From UBA1046 sp964624395 (lineage in GTDB: Bacteria; Bacillota; Clostridia; Saccharofermentanales; DTU023), in assembly GCA_964624395.1 (NCBI GenBank), contig CAZUWY010000058.1:1-9180 (forward strand): a DNA stretch of 9,180 bases. Direction: 5' to 3'. The position numbers were made by a program, and so were the translations under genes. Below the pieces are notes generated by a model. That model saw nothing but the letters and a program-made list of their open reading frames with translations, searched no databases and had not been told where the DNA came from. Shown here one piece after another: positions 1 to 5,964 of the stretch; the stretch's first letter is position 1, and each line of letters starts with the position of its first letter.

Positions 1-1
1 G

Positions 2-505
2 CGACCGTTTAACCCAGGAAAACTCTCCATATGCGATTTTTTCGTGGATTCAGTGCCCTTGGTGGATGGCTTAATGATCATTGGGGATATCGCAATAGTC
101 TTGATCGGTGCATTCCCGATGGTAGAGTGGATCAAGAAAGCCTTCAAGAAGCCTTTGATGGCGTTTGGCAAGGCACTTAAGATTAATGAAGTGGCCTCTA
201 CCGGCTTGATCGCTACACTGGCTAATAATATCGCCATGTTTAACATCATGGATGGCATGGATGGCAAAGGTAAACTGCTGAACGTAACCTTTGCGGTTTC
301 AGCAGCATTCGTGTTTGGTGATCATCTTGGCTTTACAGCCGGCGCAGAAAAAGACATGATCTTCCCCGTAATCGCTGGCAAGCTTATCGCAGGTATTACT
401 GCACTGATCTTGGCAAATCTACTCGCTGGAAAACTTATGCCTAAGATTAATGAAGATGCCGTAAGGCTGGAGATGGAAGAAAAGCTGAACGGCACTACAG
501 AATAA
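2..505 (+). CDS. eutH: EutH ethanolamine permease, C-terminal part (5' end outside window)
   Basis: This is the C-terminal 167 residues of an EutH-type membrane transporter, which brings ethanolamine into the cell for the eut pathway. The frame is open to the left edge, so the GTG at 44 is an internal valine and not a start. Recognisable family stretches are IIGDIAIVLIGAFPMVEW, then ATLANNIAMFNIMDGMDGKG, then FAVSAAFVFGDHLGFTAG and MIFPVIAGKL. These align by memory with the end of the roughly 400-residue E. coli EutH (LGAYPMV, ATLANNIPMFGMM, FAVSAAFALGDHLGFAA, MIFPMIVGKL). About four hydrophobic membrane segments are visible, followed by a short charged tail ending in TAA. The first 20 or so visible residues are less like the family than the rest. 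It is followed after 31 nt by eutQ on the same strand, as at the end of several Firmicute eut operons. The identification is firm; only the start is missing. Confidence 0.93.
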   Translation, partial: RPFNPGKLSICDFFVDSVPLVDGLMIIGDIAIVLIGAFPMVEWIKKAFKKPLMAFGKALKINEVASTGLIATLANNIAMFNIMDGMDGKGKLLNVTFAVSAAFVFGDHLGFTAGAEKDMIFPVIAGKLIAGITALILANLLAGKLMPKINEDAVRLEMEEKLNGTTE

Positions 506-536
506 ATCGTTACGATGACTCGAAAGGAGCTCCGTA

Positions 537-971
537 ATGCAATACAGTGAAGATATCTTGCGTAAAGTTATTCGCGATGTAATAAATGAACATTTTATTG
601 CACAAGAAAATGGATTCGTTAAAGACAAGGACCCTAGCGGCATCTTTGCCATACGAACCAAAACAGTGACAACTGAACCGTTTGCTGGTGCTGATGGTGT
701 GAAGCTGTTAGATATCACAACCCTCGAAGAAGCTCCTCGAATGGGTGCAGGCGTTATGGAACTTGACAATGCTCGTTTTGAGTGGACCCTGACATACGAT
801 GAGTACGATTATGTGATCGAGGGCATCCTCGAGATAGAAATTGACGGCCGCGTAATTACGGGTTATCCGGGAGATATCATTTACATTCCAAAGGATAGTC
901 ATATTTTCTTTAGATCACCGGGAAAGACGCGTTACGCTTATTTTGTCTACCCTGCCAACTGGCAAGAATAA
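537..971 (+). CDS. eutQ: EutQ-like cupin protein, short form (possible acetate kinase)
   Basis: A 144-residue EutQ family protein. The C-terminal half is the cupin barrel (about residues 60-141), with the EutQ-type run FEWTLTYDEYDYVIEG, then ITGYPGDIIYIPKDSHI and the ending YAYFVYPANW. Residues 1-45 contain a short amphipathic helix (ILRKVIRDVINEHF) and a linker. Enterobacterial EutQ is about 230 residues, so this is the shorter form lacking most of the N-terminal region. In Salmonella, EutQ has been reported to have acetate kinase activity and to matter for anaerobic growth on ethanolamine; whether this short form does the same is inference. The start is well supported by AAAGGAG at 523-529, 7 nt before the ATG. 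The pta gene follows after 19 nt, placing a candidate acetate kinase beside the enzyme that makes its substrate. Confidence 0.9.
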   Translation: MQYSEDILRKVIRDVINEHFIAQENGFVKDKDPSGIFAIRTKTVTTEPFAGADGVKLLDITTLEEAPRMGAGVMELDNARFEWTLTYDEYDYVIEGILEIEIDGRVITGYPGDIIYIPKDSHIFFRSPGKTRYAYFVYPANWQE

Positions 972-990
972 ACAAGTTGGAGAAAGCTAA

Positions 991-1992
991 ATGTCTGCCT
1001 TCATTGAAAGAATCAAGCAACGTGCACGGGATAAATGCAAAACTATCGTCCTACCAGAAACACAAGATAAACGAGTGCTTATGGCAGCAGAGATCTTGCT
1101 ACGTGAAGAGGTCTGTAATGTTATTTTGTTAGGCCGATTGAGTGAAATTAAAAGAACCTCACCAGAATCACGATTGACAGGGGCAACAATCATTGACCCA
1201 GCCACGAGCGTCCATCGAGCTTCGTTTATTAGTGAGCTGTGCCGTTTGAGAAGTCATAAGGGCATGAAGGCAGAAATTGCTGCTGAACAACTGTTGGATC
1301 CTATCGCTTTCGGCCTGATGCTAGTTCACTCCGAATTAGCATCTGGCCTGGTAGCGGGATCCGTTGCCAGTTCTGCTAATGTGCTGCGACCCGCTTTACA
1401 AATAATAGGAACAAAACCGGATGCCTCTTTGGTTTCTTCTTTTTTTATCATGGATGTGTCTCATTGCAATTTGGGCCATAAGGGATTATTCCTCTTTGTC
1501 GATTGTGCTTTGCTTGAGAGCCCAACTGCAGATCAACTGGCAAATATTGCCTATCAATCTTCAGTTTCATTCGAGAACCTAATAGGTGCAAAGCCAATTG
1601 TAGCGATGCTGTCATATTCAACTCATGGCAGTGCTGAAAGTGTCCAGACCGAGAAGATGAAAGAGGCAACAGCGTTAGCTCGGAGCCTCTATCCAGATTT
1701 GTGCTTAGACGGGGAATTGCAAGCTGACGCTGCTATTGTGCCTTCAGTTGCCGCGATCAAAACCAGTAACAGTCCGATTGAAGGTAAGGCCAATGTCTTG
1801 GTTTTCCCTGATCTTAACTCAGGCAATATTGCCTACAAATTGGTACAGCATCTGGCTAAAGCCGATGCATACGGGCCTTTGCTCCAAGGGATTGCAAAAC
1901 CAGTGAATGATCTTTCTCGGGGATGCAGTGTTGAAGATATTGTCGGCGTAGCAGCTATCACTGCTGTACAAGCCGCTGCAGAAGACGTTTGA
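991..1992 (+). CDS. eutD: Phosphate acetyltransferase (EutD/Pta type)
   Basis: A 333-residue phosphotransacetylase, acetyl-CoA + Pi = acetyl phosphate + CoA, cytosolic or possibly linked to the eut microcompartment. It is the single-domain form, the same length as the Methanosarcina enzyme, and lacks the long N-terminal domains of E. coli Pta. Visible family blocks are IVLPETQDKR (19-28), VAGSVASSANVLRPALQII (121-139), the DCALLESPTADQLA segment (171-184), MLSYSTHGSA (206-215), DGELQADAAIVP (240-251), ANVLVFPDLNSGNIAYKLV (267-285) and GIAKPVNDLSRGCSVEDI (300-317). Ser309, Arg310 and Asp316 fall on the residues described as catalytic or CoA-binding in the Methanosarcina enzyme. GGAG at 979-982 lies 8 nt before the ATG. 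A strong terminator follows. The position after eutH-eutQ supports the eutD name, but the sequence alone does not separate EutD from housekeeping Pta. Confidence 0.93.
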   Translation: MSAFIERIKQRARDKCKTIVLPETQDKRVLMAAEILLREEVCNVILLGRLSEIKRTSPESRLTGATIIDPATSVHRASFISELCRLRSHKGMKAEIAAEQLLDPIAFGLMLVHSELASGLVAGSVASSANVLRPALQIIGTKPDASLVSSFFIMDVSHCNLGHKGLFLFVDCALLESPTADQLANIAYQSSVSFENLIGAKPIVAMLSYSTHGSAESVQTEKMKEATALARSLYPDLCLDGELQADAAIVPSVAAIKTSNSPIEGKANVLVFPDLNSGNIAYKLVQHLAKADAYGPLLQGIAKPVNDLSRGCSVEDIVGVAAITAVQAAAEDV

Positions 1993-2014
1993 ATTGATCA
2001 TCAGCTCTTTGAGG

Positions 2015-2061
2015 CTCCTTGATGAATTCCGCAATTTCGGGAATTCGTCAGGAGTTTTTTT
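2015..2061 (+). terminator. Intrinsic terminator of the eut operon
   Basis: The left arm CTCCTTGATGAATTCC (2015-2030) pairs with the right arm GGGAATTCGTCAGGAG (2039-2054). The stem has about 15 pairs with one bulged T and one G-U pair, closes a small loop, and is followed directly by seven Ts (2055-2061). It begins 22 nt after the pta stop. This is a textbook rho-independent terminator and marks the end of the eut transcript. Confidence 0.93.
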
Positions 2062-2165
2062 GCCCCTCTTTTATTGGCAGGTTGATCATACCGGTAAAAG
2101 ACAAGAGCATCTCTTTTGTTTCTGCTTGTGCAGTAGAGCCATAGTTAAAAAAATATTAAGCTTTT

Positions 2166-2209
2166 AAAAAAAGAAAGCAGCGGCTATTTGCTCAGACTGA
2201 GGCCACAGC
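2166..2209 (-). terminator. Probable intrinsic terminator of the mal operon
   Basis: Read on the - strand, GCTGTGGC (2209-2202) can pair with GCCGCTGC (2184-2177) in seven of eight positions, counting one G-U pair, with one T-T mismatch. The 17-nt loop holds a small inner hairpin (CTCAGTCTGAG). The stem is followed by TTTCTTTTTTT (2176-2166). It lies about 158 nt past the malQ stop, so the transcript would carry a long 3' tail. It is weaker than the eut terminator, but the T-run and position fit. Confidence 0.5.
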
Positions 2210-2244
2210 ATCTTCTAGATGAGCGCAAAAATTATGATAACAAG

Positions 2245-2275
2245 AATTAGAATTCTACCAAAATTAGAATTCTAC
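2245..2275. repeat. Two direct copies of a palindromic 14-mer
   Basis: AATTAGAATTCTAC occurs at 2245-2258 and again at 2262-2275, a period of 17 bp with a 3-nt spacer. Each copy contains the perfect 10-bp palindrome TAGAATTCTA (2248-2257 and 2265-2274). It lies between the malQ stop and the probable mal terminator, within the mal 3' untranslated region. The role is unknown: paired operator-like sites or a simple local duplication are both possible. Confidence 0.7.
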
Positions 2276-2366
2276 TAATATAGCAAGAAGAGAGAGCAGA
2301 AAACGAAATCTTCCTTAGCTCTTGAAAGCAATTATGCGAAAGAAGAAAATTTCATTTGCTGGCAAT

Positions 2367-3926
2367 CTAAGTAGCTAGCCTGCCACTGATTTTAGTCAAA
2401 TCACGCAACTTTTCAACCAGCTTCGTTGTTAACTGATCTTCTCTCATGCGCCAGCGCCAATTGCCAGCAGAGGTGCCCGGCCTATTCATGCGGCTGTCAT
2501 TATCTAAGCCCAGTAGATCTTGCATTTGAAAAATAACTGTTTGACTGACCGTGGTTGCCGCCCCCCTCATTAAGCCCCAGGCCTTGCCCTCGGCATCATT
2601 AAGCCCCAGATATTTAACGGCAAACTCAACTTCTTCAGCAGTTGCCGTCGCCAGCCAGCCGGCAATGGTGTCATTGTCGTGTGTGCCGGTATAAAGGACA
2701 GAATGCTCAATTAGATTATGGGGCAGATAGTCACTTAAATCATGGGGGTTAAAGGCAAACTGCAATACTTTCATGCCCGGAAAGCCGGTGCGCTCGCGCA
2801 AAGCGCTGACCTCTTTGGTCATATAGCCGAGATCTTCGGCAAAAATTGGCAGCTCTCCCAATGCATTTTTAACAGCTGTGAATAACTTGTCCGCCGGTCC
2901 CGGCCGCCAATGGCCACGGCGGGCTGTCTCATCACCAAAGGGAATGACCCAGTAAGACTCAAAGCCGCGGAAATGATCAAGGCGAAGCAAATCGTAGAGG
3001 TCCAACTGGAAGCGGATGCGTTCAATCCACCAGGCATAGCCGTCGGCTTCATGCCTTGGCCAGTCATAGAGAGGATTTCCCCATAACTGACCGCTATCTG
3101 AGAAGGCGTCAGGCGGGGTGCCAGCTACAAAGCTGGGATAAAGCAGCTCATCCAGCAAGAAAAGATCCGGCTCTGACCAGACCTCGACGGAATCATCTGC
3201 AACATAGATGGGCAGATCACCAGCAATATAGACGCCCTTTTCTCTAGCATACTGGTGCAGATTCTGCCATTGAAGAAAGAAGAGGAATTGAAGAAATTTC
3301 TCCAAAAGAAGCTCTGTTTCAAATTTGCAGGCAAATTCACGCAAAGAGATCTCATCTCTATGTTTTAAGCCATCCGGCCATGAACGCCAGGGTTTTCCCT
3401 CATATTTCTTTTTAATACTCATGAAAAGGGCAAAATCGTGCAGCCAGTTTTCATCGGCGGCTAAAAGAAATTCTTCAAAAGCAAAATGCAGCTGGGCGGG
3501 CGGTAGGCTGTTAAATCTCAGCCAGGCCAGCTTTAGCAGCTGGTAGCGATTTTCCCAGAGCAAGTGAAAGTCTACCTTCTCAGGGTCTTTGCCAAAGTCA
3601 AAATGCTCTATTTCTTCTTCTTTTAAGAGCCCGTCTTCAACCAATAGATCGAGATCTATCAAATAGGGATTTCCCGCCCTGGTTGAAAAACTCTGGTAGG
3701 GAGAGTCGCCAAAGCCTGTTATACCTAAGGGCAGGATCTGCCAATAAGACTGGCCGGCCTGCTGCAGAAAATCAATGAATTCATAAGCAGCTTTTCCCAT
3801 TGTGCCAATCCCGTAAGGAGATGGGAGGCTTGAAATATGGAGCAAAATGCCACTTTTTCTGCCCTGACGGATGATCTTGTAATTATATTTTTCAGACAAG
3901 ACCGTTAAATTTTCAGTAATTGCCAT
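2367..3926 (-). CDS. malQ: 4-alpha-glucanotransferase (amylomaltase), GH77
   Basis: A 519-residue GH77 enzyme that transfers glucosyl chains between maltodextrins and releases glucose, in the cytosol. Family blocks in order are SGILLHISSLPSPYGIGTMG (25-44), YWQILPLGITGFGDSPYQSF (61-80), NPYLIDLDLL (86-95), GDLPIYVADDS (236-246), the PPDAFSDSGQLWGNPLYDW loop (271-289), the nucleophile region LRLDHFRGFESYW (Asp317), the acid/base region IFAEDLGYMT (Glu364) and GTHDNDT (414-420) with the third acidic residue Asp417. All three catalytic acids are present and the length is normal for the bacterial enzyme. AAGGAG lies 5 nt before the ATG, supporting this start; the first 22 or so residues precede the conserved core. 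It is the last gene of the operon, 51 nt after malK, so it would process sugars imported by the transporter encoded upstream. Confidence 0.95.
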   Translation of the reverse strand: MAITENLTVLSEKYNYKIIRQGRKSGILLHISSLPSPYGIGTMGKAAYEFIDFLQQAGQSYWQILPLGITGFGDSPYQSFSTRAGNPYLIDLDLLVEDGLLKEEEIEHFDFGKDPEKVDFHLLWENRYQLLKLAWLRFNSLPPAQLHFAFEEFLLAADENWLHDFALFMSIKKKYEGKPWRSWPDGLKHRDEISLREFACKFETELLLEKFLQFLFFLQWQNLHQYAREKGVYIAGDLPIYVADDSVEVWSEPDLFLLDELLYPSFVAGTPPDAFSDSGQLWGNPLYDWPRHEADGYAWWIERIRFQLDLYDLLRLDHFRGFESYWVIPFGDETARRGHWRPGPADKLFTAVKNALGELPIFAEDLGYMTKEVSALRERTGFPGMKVLQFAFNPHDLSDYLPHNLIEHSVLYTGTHDNDTIAGWLATATAEEVEFAVKYLGLNDAEGKAWGLMRGAATTVSQTVIFQMQDLLGLDNDSRMNRPGTSAGNWRWRMREDQLTTKLVEKLRDLTKISGRLAT

Positions 3927-3977
3927 TGATACTCCTTATGGCGTAAATTAGGGTCGATTCTTGAGCTTAGAGCTTGT

Positions 3978-5063
3978 TTAATTGATTCGTATAGTACTTT
4001 CGTGATCAAAAAAATGCAATCCTTCCAAAGCGAAAGTAAAATGATGCTCTTCATCCAGACCATACTGGTAATAGCCCGGTTCTGAGATGACAACCTCCTT
4101 GTCATTGGGGAATTTACAATAAAGCAGCTGCTCCTTGCCCAGCATCTCGATGACATCTATTTTTACCCGGATGCTGTTTTTGTCTTCTTGGCCGGCGACA
4201 AAACGTTCGGAGCGGATCCCCATTTTTACCCTCTGCCCTTCGTAAGCTGCCAGCAATTCCTTATCTTGCGGGTTGGGATCCAGCTGGAATAGATCATCAG
4301 CGGCATGGAAAATTCCCCCCTTAATTGTTCCGGCGAAGATATTCATGGTCGGTGAACCAATAAAGCCGGCAACAAACAAATTGGCCGGTTTTTGGTAAAA
4401 CTCTGCCGGGGCTCCAACCTGCTGCACCTTGCCATCATCTAAAAGAACGATTTTATCCGCCATGGTCATAGCTTCAGTTTGATCGTGGGTAACATAGATG
4501 GAAGTGGTGTTAAGTGCCTTATGCAGGCGCACCAGTTCAACCCGCATATGTTCGCGCAGCTTAGCGTCAAGATTGGAAAGGGGTTCATCCATTAAAAATA
4601 CCGCCGGCTTTCTCACCATGGCACGGCCCAGAGCAACCCTCTGCCTTTGACCGCCGGAAATCTCAGCGGGCTTGGCATAGAGATAATCGGCAATCTGCAA
4701 AAGCTCTGCCGCCTCTAATACCCGCTCGTGAATCACCGTCTTTCTTTCCTTTTTCATCTGCAAGGAGAAGGCCAGATTCTCATAAACCGTCATATGGGGG
4801 TAAAGAGCATAGGATTGAAAGACCATGGCAATATCTCGATCCTTGGGCTCAACTTTGTTCATTCTTTTTTGACCGAAGAAGAGATCTCCCTCCGTAATCG
4901 AGTTAAGGCCGGCAATCATGCGCAGCAAGGTGCTCTTGCCGCAGCCGGAAGGGCCGAGGATGACGCAAAATTCATTGCTCTCAATCACAAGATCAATATT
5001 TCTGATGGTGAAATTCTCCCGCCCTTCATATTTTTTGCCCAGATTAATTAATTCAACTTTCAT
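3978..5063 (-). CDS. malK: MalK/MsmK-type sugar ABC transporter ATPase
   Basis: A 361-residue ATP-binding subunit that powers sugar import from the cytosolic face. It has Walker A GPSGCGKST (37-45), Q-loop VFQSYALYPHMT (81-92), signature ISGGQRQR (135-142), Walker B VFLMDEP (155-161), D-loop SNLDAKLR (163-170) and switch His193 in VTHDQTEA. Residues from about 236 on form the C-terminal regulatory (TOBE/MOI-type) domain, typical of MalK, MsmK and UgpC ATPases. The signature has Ile where Leu is common, and the usual GIRPE reads GIRSE (282-286). The start at 5063 is chosen because MKVELINLGKKYEG is the normal family N-terminus and GGGAGG lies just before it; the frame stays open upstream to 5144 but that part runs into malG and looks unlike the family. 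The gene follows malG by 10 nt. Some Gram-positive MsmK proteins serve several transporters; sharing here cannot be judged. Confidence 0.95.
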   Translation of the reverse strand: MKVELINLGKKYEGRENFTIRNIDLVIESNEFCVILGPSGCGKSTLLRMIAGLNSITEGDLFFGQKRMNKVEPKDRDIAMVFQSYALYPHMTVYENLAFSLQMKKERKTVIHERVLEAAELLQIADYLYAKPAEISGGQRQRVALGRAMVRKPAVFLMDEPLSNLDAKLREHMRVELVRLHKALNTTSIYVTHDQTEAMTMADKIVLLDDGKVQQVGAPAEFYQKPANLFVAGFIGSPTMNIFAGTIKGGIFHAADDLFQLDPNPQDKELLAAYEGQRVKMGIRSERFVAGQEDKNSIRVKIDVIEMLGKEQLLYCKFPNDKEVVISEPGYYQYGLDEEHHFTFALEGLHFFDHESTIRIN

Positions 5064-5068
5064 GAAAA

Positions 5069-5074
5069 CCTCCC
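5069..5074 (-). promoter_or_regulatory. Ribosome binding site of malK
   Basis: GGGAGG on the - strand, 5 nt before the ATG at 5063. It touches the malG stop codon (5076-5074), suggesting coupled translation. It decides the malK start against the in-frame upstream ATG at 5144. Confidence 0.85.
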
Positions 5075-5964
5075 TAACCTTTAACAGCGCCACTGGCCAG
5101 ACCGGAGACCAGCTGGTTTTGCAAGGCAATGAACAAAATGACAATGGGCAGAGCAGTCAAAAGACCTCCCGCCGCAAAGACAGGCTGATGCATATTGTAT
5201 TGATCACTAATAAGAGTATAAAGTCCGGTTGCCAGAGTGTAGCTCTTGGGATCGCTTAAAAGTATGCTGGGCATCATATAGTCAAGGAAGGGTCCAATAA
5301 AGGACCAAAGAGCGATAATGGCCAGCATGGGGCGGACAATCGGCATGATAATCAAGCGGTAGACTTGAAAATTGCTGCAGCCATCTATTCTGGCCGCATC
5401 GTCGAGCTCAGAGGAGATGCCATCAATATAGCCTTTAAGAATAAAGGTGTTGCCGGCAATACCACCGCCCGAATAGATCAGAATCAAAAACAGCTGCCTG
5501 GTAAAACCGGGAATAACTGCCGCCACAATTGAATGGAGAGTGTAAAAGGCTGTAATGCCGGCAAAGGCTGGGATTGTCTGGATCAGCATGATCGTCATTA
5601 AAGAGGCTTTTCTGCCTTTGAAGCGATAGCGCGAATAGGCATAGCCGGTAAAAGAGACGATTAAAAGAGTCAGCAGGGCTGTTGCCAGGGCAATGAGGAT
5701 GGTGTTTAAAACCCAGTTGAAAAAATAGGTTTCAGCAAAAAGATATTGGAAATGCTTGAAGGAGAAAGCATATTCTCCCCCGATTTGAATATATGAAGTC
5801 TGATTGCCGTTAAAGCTGCTGATCAGAATCTGGGCCAGGGGCCAAAGAATCACAAAGGCATAAAAGAACAATAGCAGATAGCTGATAGCGAGGAGGACGA
5901 CTTTCGCCACGGTTAAAGGCTGGCGGTCGGACAGATATAGTCCTTTGCTTTTCTTTTTAATCAT
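5074..5964 (-). CDS. malG: MalG-like maltose/maltodextrin ABC permease
   Basis: A 296-residue inner-membrane permease of the binding-protein-dependent transport family (MalG/GanQ/MalD type), forming a heterodimer with the MalF-like protein. About six membrane segments are visible, near residues 24-46, 86-108, 122-146, 158-178, 208-228 and 260-281. The cytoplasmic EAA loop that contacts the ATPase reads SSELDDAARIDGCSNFQVYR (184-203), followed by IIMPIVRP; the conserved Gly is residue 195. The length matches the roughly 280-296 residues usual for MalG. The ATG overlaps the malF stop (ATGA, 5964-5961) and is preceded by GGGAGG 7 nt upstream, so the two permease subunits are probably made by coupled translation. 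The exact sugar is inferred from the neighbouring malQ and the overall similarity, not from residues seen. Confidence 0.93.
   Translation of the reverse strand: MIKKKSKGLYLSDRQPLTVAKVVLLAISYLLLFFYAFVILWPLAQILISSFNGNQTSYIQIGGEYAFSFKHFQYLFAETYFFNWVLNTILIALATALLTLLIVSFTGYAYSRYRFKGRKASLMTIMLIQTIPAFAGITAFYTLHSIVAAVIPGFTRQLFLILIYSGGGIAGNTFILKGYIDGISSELDDAARIDGCSNFQVYRLIIMPIVRPMLAIIALWSFIGPFLDYMMPSILLSDPKSYTLATGLYTLISDQYNMHQPVFAAGGLLTALPIVILFIALQNQLVSGLASGAVKG

Larger units (their letters stand above)
1993..2366. other. Convergent intergenic region between eut and mal operons
   Basis: A 374-base gap between the stop codons of two convergent genes. It contains the eut terminator at its left end, a probable terminator for the - strand operon (about 2166-2209) and a duplicated palindromic repeat (2245-2275). 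The remainder is AT-rich with purine-rich runs. I see no reading frame with a ribosome binding site and no RNA gene. Because both flanking genes point inward, no promoter for them is expected here. Confidence 0.8.

Noticed and set aside
44..46. GTG as a possible start of the first + strand gene
   Set aside because: The frame is open to the window edge and EutH is about 400 residues, so this is an internal codon of a gene cut by the window.
987..1205. Short - strand open frame opposite the start of pta, and similar short frames at 419-769, 708-902, 1448-1669 and 1819-2034
   Set aside because: All lie antisense to clearly identified eut genes, with no recognisable products or ribosome binding sites.
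2101..2119. ACAAGAG / CTCTTTTGT inverted repeat as a second eut terminator
   Set aside because: The stem is short and imperfect with a three-base loop, it contains few G-C pairs, and the strong terminator at 2015-2061 already explains the end of the operon.
5064..5144. Upstream in-frame extension of malK by 27 codons
   Set aside because: It overlaps the end of malG, the residues do not resemble any ATPase N-terminus, and the ATG at 5063 has GGGAGG in the right place and begins the normal family sequence.
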